Positions 34,320-43,971 are shown, counted from the stretch's first letter. The stretch: DNA of 64,000 nt from Defluviitalea phaphyphila (GCF_001466305.1 NZ_JWID01000005.1:1-64000); one strand, 5' to 3'. Translations and numbers: made by a program. Notes: a model not told the origin generated them from the letters alone.

Positions 34320-35638
34320 AAAGTTCTCCTCCTAAAGTATATTAGTCCACCTAATAAAAATACAGAAAGAGGAATTAATATAACTGATACTATAAATATT
34401 AAAATACCTTGATTGCCTACTAAAACAATCGGTTCTGGTGTATAAGTTTTTGGAGGAATATTTAGTATATAAGCATCATTATCAAACCATTTAAGACTTC
34501 CTAAAAATATTTCACTGTTTCCAGCTAAGCTAATAACTTCGTTATGAGCAAAAAATACATTACCAATTACTAAAAGTTGCATTTTTTTATTATTATCTAA
34601 ATCTTTTTCAGCAGTAACAGCTATTGGCAGATCATCAGAGGTTTTAAGAACCACTTCATTGGTTATACCCTCTTTTTCTTCTATAGAAAGTTCTAAAGCC
34701 CTAGGGATAATTGTTGCAATATTATCTTCATTTAGCCTTTCTACAATACTGTGAGAAGAATATAGAGGAATTAAGGTTTGTTCATCTCCAGAATAGTTAC
34801 TTTTATCATCTGTTAAAATATTATCTTTTACATTAATACCATAGCTGCTAGATAGTTCTTTAAGGTTAGGAAGATTATTTTCTCCGAAACTATCAAAAGC
34901 TAGAAATACTTTACCACCATTATCAAGATAATTTTTTATTGTATTTATTTCTTCTTTAGTATAGTCAAATTGAGGACCTAAAATATAAATAATATCAGCA
35001 TCTTCAGGAATTTCATTTTGACTAGGTAAAGAATAAGTATCTACTAAAACTCCTTTTTGTTCTAAAAAAGAACTAAGAAGGGATAACTCAACATCTTTTT
35101 GAAATTCTCCATGTCCTTCTATAATATAAATTTTATTTTGATCTTCATCACTTACATCTAATATAGCTTGTATAAGAGCAGCTTCGCCATCAAAATATTG
35201 TTCACCAGTTTCATAATTAATTCTTATAAGGTCATAAGAAGGAACTTGTATAGATCTTTTACTAGAAGATACTACAGAAGTATACATAGAATTTATTTGA
35301 TATTCATTTACAAGGCTTGGATTTTTCATAGGATTGATTATTTCCAGGGAAATTTTATTATTTATTTCTTTCATATTTTTGTAAAGTTCTTGTATATCTA
35401 AAGAAATATTATCAGAAGGGTCAGCAAAAAATAATATTTCAATTTCTTCATCTATATGTTTAAGAGCATCTTTTCCTTCATCTGAAAGAGTATACAATTT
35501 CCCATGAGTTAAGTCCAATTTAAAAGGAAGAGAACTAAGCATTAAATTAATAAGAATTACAACTCCTATTACAGCTGAAGTAAATATAATGGAATTAGTT
35601 CCATATTTTATATTTTTCTTTAATTTATTTTTATTCAT
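34316..35638 (-). CDS. GldG-like ABC transport accessory protein
   Basis: A 440-residue protein with an N-terminal helix (SIIFTSAVIGVVILINLMLS), a large extracytoplasmic domain (LSDEGKDALKHIDEEIEILF, IYIIEGHGEFQKDV, IIYILGPQFDYTKEEI) and a C-terminal helix (ILIFIVSVILIPLSVFLLGGL). This is the Gldg/ABC-auxiliary family. In Bacteroidetes GldG works with GldA and GldF in gliding, but in Firmicutes these operons have no known gliding role. Its start is 9 bases after the permease stop. Confidence 0.87.
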   Translation of the reverse strand: MNKNKLKKNIKYGTNSIIFTSAVIGVVILINLMLSSLPFKLDLTHGKLYTLSDEGKDALKHIDEEIEILFFADPSDNISLDIQELYKNMKEINNKISLEIINPMKNPSLVNEYQINSMYTSVVSSSKRSIQVPSYDLIRINYETGEQYFDGEAALIQAILDVSDEDQNKIYIIEGHGEFQKDVELSLLSSFLEQKGVLVDTYSLPSQNEIPEDADIIYILGPQFDYTKEEINTIKNYLDNGGKVFLAFDSFGENNLPNLKELSSSYGINVKDNILTDDKSNYSGDEQTLIPLYSSHSIVERLNEDNIATIIPRALELSIEEKEGITNEVVLKTSDDLPIAVTAEKDLDNNKKMQLLVIGNVFFAHNEVISLAGNSEIFLGSLKWFDNDAYILNIPPKTYTPEPIVLVGNQGILIFIVSVILIPLSVFLLGGLIYFRRRTL

Positions 35639-35647
35639 AACAGCCTC

Positions 35648-36349
35648 CTATTGAAGCCAACGGCTTTTAATTACTCTAATAGTTAAAAATAAAAATATTC
35701 CTGTAAAACTTAGATAATAAATAACTCCTGATAAAGAAATAATTCCCTTTTGAAAAGCAGAATAAGGAGTAAAAAGGCTAAGAATTTTAATAAGGTTTTG
35801 GGAAATACCACTAAACATTCCTTGTAAAAGATCAGAAAGCCAAAAAAACAGCAGTAATCCAAAACTTATAACTCCAGCAATAATTTGATTTTCTGTTAGA
35901 GAAGAAGCAAATACCCCAACGGATAGAAAACTAAAACCAAGCAGAATATTTCCTACATAAGAAGAAAAGATTATTCCCATGTCTGGTTTTCCTATTATAA
36001 AAACAATTATTACATTAACAAAGGTAAAAATTAATGTAGATAAATAAACTAAACATACACTTAGAAATTTTCCTAAAACTATTTCATAAACAGAAATGGG
36101 GGATGAAAATATTAATTTTTCAGTTCCATATTTTCTTTCTTCTGTAAAAAGTTTCATAGTTAAAATAGGGGCTATAAATAAAAGAATAATAGGCCAACTA
36201 GACATGGCATATTGAATACTAGGGTCATTGGATCTTATAATAAAATCACTAAATAAAAAACCAGTTAAAACAAGGAAAAATCCCATTAATATATAAGCTT
36301 GAGGAGAATAAAAATATCCTTTTAATTCTCGTTTACATATTATCCACAA
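35648..36349 (-). CDS. ABC-2 type permease (GldF-like)
   Basis: A six-helix membrane protein of 233 residues. ICKRELKGYFYSPQAYILMG at the N-terminus and LTMKLFTEERKYGTEKLIF are typical for this permease class. An in-frame ATG 27 bases upstream would give 242 residues, but AAAGGAGGG lies inside that extension and points to the TTG at 36349. The gene overlaps the end of the ATPase gene by 17 bases, so they are translationally coupled. The exported substrate is unknown. Confidence 0.87.
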   Translation of the reverse strand: MWIICKRELKGYFYSPQAYILMGFFLVLTGFLFSDFIIRSNDPSIQYAMSSWPIILLFIAPILTMKLFTEERKYGTEKLIFSSPISVYEIVLGKFLSVCLVYLSTLIFTFVNVIIVFIIGKPDMGIIFSSYVGNILLGFSFLSVGVFASSLTENQIIAGVISFGLLLFFWLSDLLQGMFSGISQNLIKILSLFTPYSAFQKGIISLSGVIYYLSFTGIFLFLTIRVIKSRWLQ

Positions 36350-37301
36350 AAGTATGCCCTCCTTTATTATTTTCATTTAAAGTAATTTTAAGAAATACAT
36401 CTTCTAAACTCATATTTTTAACTTCCATTTTTAAAATAGGCATTTTTGCATCAGCTAAGGCATAAAAAATAGGACGACGAACATCAATATCTTTTTTTCC
36501 TTCAATTTTATATGTATATAATTTATCATTTATAGTTTCGACTATTTCTACTGATAAAACTCCCTTAATAGAAGAAAGAGTATATAGTACATCTTCTTTA
36601 GGTCCTTCAATTTCAACTAAAAGTTGAGAAACATTTTGAAGGGATAGGGATAAATTTTTAGGAGTGTCTATAGCAGAAATTTCTCCTTTATTCATAATAA
36701 TAATTCTATCACAAAGGGCATTAACTTCTGGCAAAATATGAGAGCTTAATATAATTGAATGATTTTTAGATAAAGATTTTATCATATTTCTAATTTCTCT
36801 TATTTGGTTAGGGTCAAGACCTACCGTTGGTTCATCAAATATAAGAACGTCAGGATCTCCTATTAAGGCACTAGCAATTCCTAATCTTTGTTTATATCCT
36901 TTTGAAAGATTTTTAATAAGTCTATTTTTTACATCATAAGTTCCAGATAATTTCATAACCCTTATAACTTCATCTTGTTTATTCTTAGATATCTTTTTTA
37001 ATTCACAACAAAATAAAAGATATTCTATTACAGTCATTTCAGGATATAAAGGTGGAATTTCTGGAAGATAACCTATATGTCTTTTTGCTTTTTTAGGATA
37101 CTCTAGTAAATCTATGTCATTAATTTTTATTTTACCTTTATCAGGAACTAAAAGACCACATAACATATTCATTGTAGTTGATTTTCCCGCTCCATTAGGT
37201 CCTAAAAAGCCCAAAATTTCTCCTTTTTTAAGGGAAAAACTAATATCTTTAACGGCATCTATGGGCCCATAGGATTTTGAAAGGTTTAAAACCTCTATCA
37301 T
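36333..37301 (-). CDS. ABC transporter ATP-binding protein (GldA-like)
   Basis: A 322-residue ATPase: Walker A GPNGAGKSTTM, signature LSKGYKQRLGIA, Walker B DVLIFDEPT with VGLDP, and the switch His in ILSSHILPEV. The C-terminal 80 residues follow the pattern of export ATPases with a small extra domain. It is the first gene of the four-gene Gld-like operon. A GTG two codons upstream lies one base from AAGGAG; the ATG at 37301 is seven bases away and is preferred. Confidence 0.9.
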   Translation of the reverse strand: MIEVLNLSKSYGPIDAVKDISFSLKKGEILGFLGPNGAGKSTTMNMLCGLLVPDKGKIKINDIDLLEYPKKAKRHIGYLPEIPPLYPEMTVIEYLLFCCELKKISKNKQDEVIRVMKLSGTYDVKNRLIKNLSKGYKQRLGIASALIGDPDVLIFDEPTVGLDPNQIREIRNMIKSLSKNHSIILSSHILPEVNALCDRIIIMNKGEISAIDTPKNLSLSLQNVSQLLVEIEGPKEDVLYTLSSIKGVLSVEIVETINDKLYTYKIEGKKDIDVRRPIFYALADAKMPILKMEVKNMSLEDVFLKITLNENNKGGHTFVDNM

Positions 37302-37486
37302 AAGCACACTCCTTTAGGGATTCATAATTATATTTAGTATAATTTGTAGTTATGAATAATTTATGAACAAATTGTAAATAAGATAAAAATCTTAAATTCA
37401 TGTCCTCATATTTCTTTTGATGTTTTCATAAATATATATATAGAATTTCTTAAAAGTTAAATTCAAAATGAAGTGGAGGTGATAAT

Positions 37487-38476
37487 TTGAAAGAATTAAA
37501 TCCAGAAATTTTAAAAGGATTTGGATGTAAGTTAAAAAAATATGTACCTTTTCGCAGCTCTTTTATATGCGAAACAGATAAAGGAGTAAAACTTATTAAA
37601 CCAATAGATAAAGAAATTTCTAAGCTTCTTTTTGAATACAGTATAAAAGAGCATTTATATAAAAATGGGTTTAAATATATTGATAGATATCATGTTTCTG
37701 ATAAAAATACTCCATATTATATTTATAAAGGAATAGTATATACTATGACGGAATGGATAGATGGTAGAGAATGTGATTTTAATAACTTGTATGATATAAA
37801 AAAAGCTTTTTTAACTTTAGGAGAAATGCATAAAGTATCAAAAGGTTTAGAGCCTATAGAAGGTAGTAGCATTAAATATTATAATAAAAATTTAAGATCA
37901 GTTTTTGAAAAAAGAATAGGAGAAATTTCTAAAATTAAAAAAAAGATTAATAGACAAAGTCATTTAAGCGATTTTGATATATTATTTTTAAAAAATTATA
38001 AAGAGTATGAAGAACTTTCATATAGAGCATTAGAATGGTTTAATAAATCTAATTATAATAATTTAGTAAAAAAGATAGATAAGGGTAAGTATTTTTATCA
38101 TAATCATTATACATACCATAATTTAATTATATCTTCTGATGAAAATTTATATGTAACTCATTTTGAAAATTGCAAATATGGATTTCCTATTTATGATTTA
38201 GTTTATATTTTAAAAAAAATTATGAAAAGGCATGAATGGGATATAAAATTAGCTCATGAATTACTTTTATTATATAATAAAAAAATAGACATAGAAGAAG
38301 AAAAAAATCTTTTAATTAGTCTTTTGATTTTTCCCCATGATTTTTTTAAAATATGTAGTGGATATTATAATTTTAAAAAAAGTTGGGTACCTCAAATTTT
38401 TATTAAAAAATTAGAGCTTATTATAAAACAAAAAAGAAATGTATTAAATTTTGTAGATTATATAGAGAACTTATAA
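37487..38476 (+). CDS. CotS-family spore coat protein (probable pseudokinase)
   Basis: A 329-residue protein with the aminoglycoside-phosphotransferase/CotS fold (VYTMTEWIDGRECDFN, AFLTLGEMHKVSKG, PIYDLVYILKKIM). In active members the catalytic loop is HGDxxxxN and the metal loop is xDF; here they read HNHYTYHN (residues 205-212) and THFENC (around 225), so both catalytic Asp are lost. CotS proteins belong to the spore coat, and structural use is likely. The start is TTG behind a strong GGAGGTGAT. No promoter is certain, though CATAAATATA near 37426 resembles a sporulation -10. Confidence 0.8.
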   Translation: MKELNPEILKGFGCKLKKYVPFRSSFICETDKGVKLIKPIDKEISKLLFEYSIKEHLYKNGFKYIDRYHVSDKNTPYYIYKGIVYTMTEWIDGRECDFNNLYDIKKAFLTLGEMHKVSKGLEPIEGSSIKYYNKNLRSVFEKRIGEISKIKKKINRQSHLSDFDILFLKNYKEYEELSYRALEWFNKSNYNNLVKKIDKGKYFYHNHYTYHNLIISSDENLYVTHFENCKYGFPIYDLVYILKKIMKRHEWDIKLAHELLLLYNKKIDIEEEKNLLISLLIFPHDFFKICSGYYNFKKSWVPQIFIKKLELIIKQKRNVLNFVDYIENL

Positions 38477-38478
38477 GA

Positions 38479-38510
38479 AGGAAGCCTATAATAAAGGTTT
38501 CTTTTTTTTA
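38479..38510 (+). terminator. Terminator after the CotS-like gene
   Basis: GAAGCCT pairs with AGGTTTC (one wobble) around a short loop and is followed by eight T. Confidence 0.72.
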
Positions 38511-38569
38511 TATATTTATTAGTGTATAATAAATATGTTTCTTAAAAATATATTGGGAAGAGGGGTAAA

Positions 38570-39892
38570 ATGAGTAAAAGAAATAGTGCAAAAAGCCAGT
38601 CAAATTTTGTTCGATTCATCTTTTTGACAGGTTTAGGAGGAATATTAATATTAATTCTTATGTTCGTTATACTTTTTTCTGCTATTACAAAAGAAGATAA
38701 TAATGTTAAAAATGAAGATACTATTTTAGAAGATAAAACTTCTTTAGAAGATGAGACAAAGGAAGAATTAGAAGAATTAAAAGAAGAAAAAGAAGAAATA
38801 ATAGGGTTAGTGATAAAGCCGCCAGAAGATAATTCTATTACAGTTCTTAATGTAGAAGATGAACAAGAAATAATTCTTAAAATAGAAATAGGAACAGAAA
38901 TGAAAGATGTCTATGGAAATGCCATGAGTTTAAAAGAATTTCAAGTAGGCGATATTATAAAAACTAAATATAACAAGACAAATATGGAAGCAGAGTTTCT
39001 CAGAATTAGTGGAGAAGCTTGGGAGAAAAAAACAGTTACAGATGTAAAAATAAATTTAGAAAATAATACTATACAAATAGGAAATGACTTATATGAATAT
39101 ACTGATAATTTAATTTCAATATATAGAGGTGAAAATATTTCATTAGATAAAATATTACCTGTAGATGAAATTACTTTAAGGGGATATAAAGATAAAGTAT
39201 GGTTTTTAAATGTTGATAAATCTCATGGATATATTAGTGTTATTTCTTCTGATACAGATGAAGGGACAGTAGAAATAGATAATAATATTTATATGGCTAT
39301 AAAAGAAGTAAAAGATATTCCTATTACTGAAGGTTCCCATAAAATAGTTATAAAAAAAGATAATTATGAGCCTTTAGTAGAAAATATACAATTAGATTAT
39401 ATGCAAACTTTAGAAATTAGTTTAGACAATATGAAAAAGAAAGTTGGAAATCTTATAGTAAAAGCAAATAATGTATCAGATTATAAGGTATTTATTGATG
39501 ATGTAGAATATCCTGGAGAACAGTCAATTTTATTAGAATATGGGCAATATCATGTTGTAGTGCAAAAAGAAGGATATAAGGATTGGAATAAAGATATAAC
39601 ATTAGATCAAGATAGCATAGTAATTAATGTGGAACTTGAAAAAGAGGATATCCCTAAGACAGCTGAGGTATCAATTAATACTAATCCAGAAGGGGCAGAT
39701 GTTTATATAGATGACATGTTTATGGGTATTTCTCCTATAGAAATAGATTTATCTTATGGAGAACATAAAATTACCATAAAAAAAGAAGAATATAATCCCT
39801 TAAGTATATCAATTAATATAGAAGAAAATCAGAAAAAAAGAAACTTTATATTTACATTACAGAAAATATCAGAGATGCAAAATTTAGAATAA
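38570..39892 (+). CDS. Membrane-anchored PEGA-domain protein
   Basis: A 440-residue protein with an N-terminal helix (FIFLTGLGGILILILMFVIL), a Glu/Lys-rich coiled segment (about 40-75), a middle beta region and a C-terminal row of PEGA-like units. The clearest is SINTNPEGADVYIDDMFMGI-SPIEIDLSYGEH at about 365-395; two related ones are near 280-350 (DYKVFIDDVEYPGEQSILLEYGQY). PEGA domains occur in surface proteins and are thought to bind wall or S-layer parts. Start ATG has GAGGGG upstream. Single gene. Confidence 0.8.
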   Translation: MSKRNSAKSQSNFVRFIFLTGLGGILILILMFVILFSAITKEDNNVKNEDTILEDKTSLEDETKEELEELKEEKEEIIGLVIKPPEDNSITVLNVEDEQEIILKIEIGTEMKDVYGNAMSLKEFQVGDIIKTKYNKTNMEAEFLRISGEAWEKKTVTDVKINLENNTIQIGNDLYEYTDNLISIYRGENISLDKILPVDEITLRGYKDKVWFLNVDKSHGYISVISSDTDEGTVEIDNNIYMAIKEVKDIPITEGSHKIVIKKDNYEPLVENIQLDYMQTLEISLDNMKKKVGNLIVKANNVSDYKVFIDDVEYPGEQSILLEYGQYHVVVQKEGYKDWNKDITLDQDSIVINVELEKEDIPKTAEVSINTNPEGADVYIDDMFMGISPIEIDLSYGEHKITIKKEEYNPLSISINIEENQKKRNFIFTLQKISEMQNLE

Positions 39893-39909
39893 TTTTAAAA
39901 AAATTAAAA

Positions 39910-39938
39910 TTGACAAAAATGTCTTAATAAATTAAATT
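39910..39938 (+). promoter_or_regulatory. Candidate promoter of the phosphosugar mutase gene
   Basis: Perfect TTGACA (39910-39915), 17 bases, then TAAATT (39933-39938). Confidence 0.4.
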
Positions 39939-39971
39939 ATATTATTAAAAAGTATTATAGGAGGGAGTATA

Positions 39972-41666
39972 ATGGATTTTATAAAAAGATACAATCAGTG
40001 GTTAGAAGATGATTATTTTGATGAAGAAACTAAAGAAGAATTAAAAGGTATAGAAGAAAAAGAAATACAAGAAAGATTTTATAAAGACTTAGAATTTGGA
40101 ACTGGAGGATTAAGAGGAATAATAGGTGCTGGGACAAATCGCATAAATAAATATACTGTTAGAAAAGCAACTCAAGGGCTTGCAAATTATATTTTAAAAA
40201 ATAAAAGTGAAGAAAGAGAAAAAAGTGTGGTTATAGCGTATGATTCAAGAAATCGTTCTAAAGAATTTGCCCATGAAGCTGCTTTAGTTTTAAATGGTAA
40301 TGGCATAAAAGCTTATGTATTTGAAGAGTTAACACCTACTCCAGAACTTTCTTTTGCAGTTAGATATTTAAATTGCATAGCAGGAATTGTTATTACAGCA
40401 AGTCATAATCCACCAGAGTATAATGGATATAAGGTATACTGGTCTGATGGTGCTCAAGTTTCACCACCACTAGATAAAGAAATTATTACTGAAGTTAATA
40501 AAATAGAAGATTTTAAACAAGTGAAAATAGCTAATAAAGATAAGGCAATAAAAGAAGGTCTTTTTAATATAATAGGAAAAGAGGTCAATGATGCATATAT
40601 ACAAGAAGTAAAAAAACAAAGTATAAATGGAGATATAATTAAAAAAGTAGCTGATAATTTTACTATTGTATATACTCCCTTACATGGTACAGGAAATAAA
40701 CCGGTTAGAAGAGTTTTAAAAGAAATAGGATTTAAAAATGTAATAGTTGTTCCAGAACAAGAAAATCCAGACCCCAATTTTAGTACCGTATCTTATCCCA
40801 ACCCAGAAGACCCTAAAGCTTTTGAATTAGCAATTAAATTAGCAAAAGAAAAGAATGCAGATATAATAATAGGAACAGATCCCGATGCAGATAGAGTAGG
40901 AGTATTAGTAAAAAATGAAAAAGGAGAATATGTTGTTTTAACAGGAAATATGACAGGGGTACTTCTATCAGAATACATATTATCAGCTAAAAAAGAAAAG
41001 GGAGTTTTACCTAAAAATGGTGCTTTAGTAAAAACAATAGTTACTACTGAAATGGCAAGAGCCATTACTAAGGAATACAATATAGAATTAATAGAAGTTT
41101 TAACAGGATTTAAATTTATAGGAGAAAAAATTAAACAATTTAAACAAAATGGGAAATATGAGTATCTTTTTGGATTTGAAGAAAGTTATGGATATTTAGC
41201 AGGAACGTATACTAGAGATAAAGACGGAGTAGTTGCTTCAATGTTAATATGTGAATTAGCCGCTGTTTATAAAAATAAGGGAATGACCTTATATGAAGGT
41301 TTACAAGAATTATATAAAAAATATGGTTATTATAAAGAAACCTTAGAATTTATTACTTTAAAAGGAATAGAGGGATTAGAAAAAATTAAAGAAATAATGT
41401 CATATTTAAGAAATAATCCTCCAAAAGAATTTGCAGGAAATAAAGTATTAGAAGTAAGAGATTATGAAAAAGGATTAAGTGGATTCCCAAAATCAAATGT
41501 ATTATATTTTGTTTTAGAAAATAATTCTTGGGTTTGTGTAAGACCTTCAGGGACAGAACCTAAAGTTAAATTTTATTTTGGAGTTAAAGGAAAAGATGAA
41601 GTAGATGCTAATGAAAAATTATCAAATTTAACCAAAGAAGTAATGGAAAAAATAAATAATATATAA
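39972..41666 (+). CDS. pgcA: Phosphoglucomutase/phosphomannomutase (PgcA type)
   Basis: Alpha-D-phosphohexomutase of 564 residues. The catalytic phosphoserine loop is TASHNPPEYNGYKVYW (near residue 140), the metal loop is GTDPDADRVG (near 305), the sugar-binding loop is GFEESYGY (near 400) and the phosphate-binding loop is RPSGTEPKVKFYF near the C-terminus. It interconverts glucose-1-P and glucose-6-P and with galU in this window supplies UDP-glucose. Length matches the Bacillus PgcA group. GGAGGG precedes the ATG. Confidence 0.93.
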   Translation: MDFIKRYNQWLEDDYFDEETKEELKGIEEKEIQERFYKDLEFGTGGLRGIIGAGTNRINKYTVRKATQGLANYILKNKSEEREKSVVIAYDSRNRSKEFAHEAALVLNGNGIKAYVFEELTPTPELSFAVRYLNCIAGIVITASHNPPEYNGYKVYWSDGAQVSPPLDKEIITEVNKIEDFKQVKIANKDKAIKEGLFNIIGKEVNDAYIQEVKKQSINGDIIKKVADNFTIVYTPLHGTGNKPVRRVLKEIGFKNVIVVPEQENPDPNFSTVSYPNPEDPKAFELAIKLAKEKNADIIIGTDPDADRVGVLVKNEKGEYVVLTGNMTGVLLSEYILSAKKEKGVLPKNGALVKTIVTTEMARAITKEYNIELIEVLTGFKFIGEKIKQFKQNGKYEYLFGFEESYGYLAGTYTRDKDGVVASMLICELAAVYKNKGMTLYEGLQELYKKYGYYKETLEFITLKGIEGLEKIKEIMSYLRNNPPKEFAGNKVLEVRDYEKGLSGFPKSNVLYFVLENNSWVCVRPSGTEPKVKFYFGVKGKDEVDANEKLSNLTKEVMEKINNI

Positions 41667-41671
41667 AATAA

Positions 41672-41706
41672 GTGGAACGATTTATAAATATCGTTCCTCT
41701 ATTTTA
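41672..41706 (+). terminator. Terminator after the mutase gene
   Basis: GGAACGAT (41674-41681) pairs with ATCGTTCC (41690-41697), followed by a T-rich stretch. Confidence 0.7.
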
Positions 41707-41773
41707 TTTAAGTATCTTGAAAAAATTAAATAGTGTGTTAAACTAATTAAGTTAAGAAATTTATATAAAAATA

Positions 41774-41792
41774 ACTACATATAATATGTAGT
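41774..41792. repeat. Inverted repeat upstream of the antiporter gene
   Basis: ACTACAT and ATGTAGT are separated by ATAAT, about 37 bases before the gene. It may be an operator or a small RNA hairpin in the leader. Confidence 0.4.
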
Positions 41793-41828
41793 AAAAATAG
41801 ATATTTTATTGATTTGCGAGGTGACATC

Positions 41829-42968
41829 ATGTCTACTCATTTTATGTTAGATATAGCCATTATTTTAATTTTTACAAAAGTATTTGGATTAATTACAAAA
41901 AGATTTAGTATGCCACAAGTTTTAGGTGCTCTTATAGCCGGATTATTATTAGGACCTGCAGGAATTAATATTATTCAAGAAACAGAGTTTTTAGAGTTGG
42001 TTGCTGAATTAGGGGTTATAGTTCTTATGTTTTCAGCTGGTCTTGAAACTGATTTAAAAGAATTAAAAAAATGCGGAAAAGCTTCTTTAGTTATTGCTGT
42101 TATAGGGGTTTTTGTACCTTTACTTGGTGGGATGTTAGTATCTGAGTTTTTTAATAAAAATTTATTAGAAAATATTTTTATAGGTGTAGTTTTAACAGCT
42201 ACATCAGTTAGTATTACTGTTGAAACATTACAAGAGATGGGAAAACTAAAAACTAAGTCAGGGACAGCTATATTAGGAGCTGCGGTTATAGATGATATTT
42301 TAGGTGTTATTATTTTAACATTAGTTACTAGTTCAGCAAGTCCTAATGCTCCTAGTATTGGTTTTGTACTTCTTAAAATTGCCGCATTTTTTGCTTTAGC
42401 TGTAATAGCAGGAATATTATTTTATTACTTTTTTCAATGGCTTAGTAAGCAAGAAGGTAAGAAAAGAAGAATTCCTATATTTAGTTTTGCATTTTGCTTA
42501 ATTTTATCTTTTGTAGCAGAAGAATTTGGAGTAGCAGATATTACGGGAGCATACATAGCAGGATTAATTCTTTGTAATACTGTTCAAGCTCATTATATAG
42601 AAAGAAGAGTAGAGATAATGTCTTATATGCTTTTATCCCCTATATTCTTTGCAAGCATAGGAATTAAGACTTCTGTTATGGGTATGAATGGGGAAATTAT
42701 TTTATTTACAGTTTTACTAGTTATAATTGCTATAATTAGTAAGATTATCGGATGTGGGATAGGAGCTAAGATATGTGGATATACAACTAAAGAATCTTAT
42801 AGAATAGGCGTTGGAATGATATCAAGGGGAGAAGTCGCCCTTATTGTTGCTAATAAAGGTTCTATGGTAGGGCTTATGCCAAAGGCTTTTTTTGCTCCAG
42901 TAATTCTTATGGTTATTATAACAACTTTAATTACTCCTATATGGTTAAAAACTGCATACAATAATTAA
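41829..42968 (+). CDS. Cation:proton antiporter (CPA2 family)
   Basis: A 379-residue membrane protein with about 12 helices, of the Na+/H+ exchanger type (KefB/NapA-like membrane part without RCK domain). Typical stretches are MPQVLGALIAGLLLGPAGI, ELGVIVLMFSAGLETDL, the TATSVSITVETLQEMG and AAVIDDILGVIIL segments with the conserved ion-binding Asp pair (IDD), and MISRGEVALIVANKG. It likely exchanges Na+ or K+ for H+. An in-frame TTG is upstream, but GAGGTGAC (41818-41825) sets ATG 41829 as start. An inverted repeat lies in the leader. Confidence 0.9.
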   Translation: MSTHFMLDIAIILIFTKVFGLITKRFSMPQVLGALIAGLLLGPAGINIIQETEFLELVAELGVIVLMFSAGLETDLKELKKCGKASLVIAVIGVFVPLLGGMLVSEFFNKNLLENIFIGVVLTATSVSITVETLQEMGKLKTKSGTAILGAAVIDDILGVIILTLVTSSASPNAPSIGFVLLKIAAFFALAVIAGILFYYFFQWLSKQEGKKRRIPIFSFAFCLILSFVAEEFGVADITGAYIAGLILCNTVQAHYIERRVEIMSYMLLSPIFFASIGIKTSVMGMNGEIILFTVLLVIIAIISKIIGCGIGAKICGYTTKESYRIGVGMISRGEVALIVANKGSMVGLMPKAFFAPVILMVIITTLITPIWLKTAYNN

Positions 42969-42998
42969 AAACAGGCATATTAATTTGCCTGTTTTTTT
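42968..42998 (+). terminator. Terminator after the antiporter gene
   Basis: AAAACAGGCA pairs with TGCCTGTTTT around an 8-base loop and is followed by a T run. Confidence 0.85.
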
Positions 42999-43056
42999 AT
43001 CACAATAAGGATTTATTACATAATATGGATTAGAAGGTTTTGGAAGGAGAATCCAT

Positions 43057-43890
43057 ATGTTAAATGTAGGAGATATTGTAGTTCGAAAATCTTATAGAGG
43101 AGATTTATATTTTCGTATAATTGAAATAAATCCTTATGGTATGGCAAAACTAGTAGGAATAAATTATAGGGTATTAGCTGATGCTCCTTTAGAAGATTTA
43201 CAAAAGATAGATTATGGTGGATTTTTTTATTATGATAAATTAAATTTAATGAAAGTGGAAAAAACTACAAAAAATATATTAAAAAAAAGATTACAAGGAG
43301 AAAGACAAAGGAGTGCTATGGCAGAATCTGTATTAAAAAGGCCTGGAAAGGTTCTTCATTTAGATGGAGATTTAGAGTATTTAAAAATTTGCTTAAAATA
43401 TTATCGCAAACTAGAGATTGATGTTATTGGTAAAAACATAGAAGAAAAAGAACATCCTAAAGAAGTCTTATCTCTACTTAAAAAATATAAACCGGATATA
43501 TTGGTAATAACAGGACATGATGCTATATCTAAAGGAACAAAAGACTATAATAATATGGATAATTATAAGAATTCTAAATATTTTGTGGAAGCTGTGAAAA
43601 AAGCAAGGGAATACAAATCGAATATGGATGAGTTAGTAATTTTTGCAGGAGCTTGCCAATCAAATTATGAAGCATTGATTGAAGCAGGAGCTAATTTTGC
43701 AAGTTCTCCTAATAGAATAATGATTCATGCCTTAGATCCTGTATTTATATGTGAAAAAATAGCGTATACATCTGTAGAAAATGTTCTTTCTATAAACGAA
43801 GCAATAGAAAATACAATAACAGGAATAAAAGGAATAGGAGGTTTTCAAACTAGGGGGAAATATAGAGAAGGAGCTCCAGATTTTTTGTAG
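43057..43890 (+). CDS. yabG: Sporulation-specific protease YabG
   Basis: Cysteine protease of 277 residues that processes spore coat proteins (in Clostridioides difficile also proteins acting on germination). Recognised by the N-terminal VGDIVVRKSYRGDLYFRI, the middle ILVITGHDAISKGTKDY and the FAGACQSNYEALIEAGANF segment holding the conserved Cys, with SSPNRIMIHALDP nearby. CACA (43001) and CATAATATG (43019-43027) 15 bases on resemble a sigma-K-type promoter, consistent with late mother-cell expression. AAGGAG precedes the ATG. The gene order yabG-veg-sipL is conserved in clostridia. Confidence 0.95.
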   Translation: MLNVGDIVVRKSYRGDLYFRIIEINPYGMAKLVGINYRVLADAPLEDLQKIDYGGFFYYDKLNLMKVEKTTKNILKKRLQGERQRSAMAESVLKRPGKVLHLDGDLEYLKICLKYYRKLEIDVIGKNIEEKEHPKEVLSLLKKYKPDILVITGHDAISKGTKDYNNMDNYKNSKYFVEAVKKAREYKSNMDELVIFAGACQSNYEALIEAGANFASSPNRIMIHALDPVFICEKIAYTSVENVLSINEAIENTITGIKGIGGFQTRGKYREGAPDFL

Positions 43891-43931
43891 TTTTTTGAAA
43901 GTTTTAAGTTTATAATTTTTTTAAATATATA

Positions 43932-43961
43932 TTGACATCCATTAAAAGAATTTGATATAAT
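43932..43961 (+). promoter_or_regulatory. Upstream veg promoter
   Basis: Perfect TTGACA (43932-43937), 18 bases, perfect TATAAT (43956-43961). Confidence 0.65.
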
Positions 43962-43971
43962 CTAAAATTTA

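Noticed and set aside
40454-41080. Long - strand frames inside the mutase gene
   Set aside because: They are shadows of the coding strand, with no ribosome-binding sites or family features.
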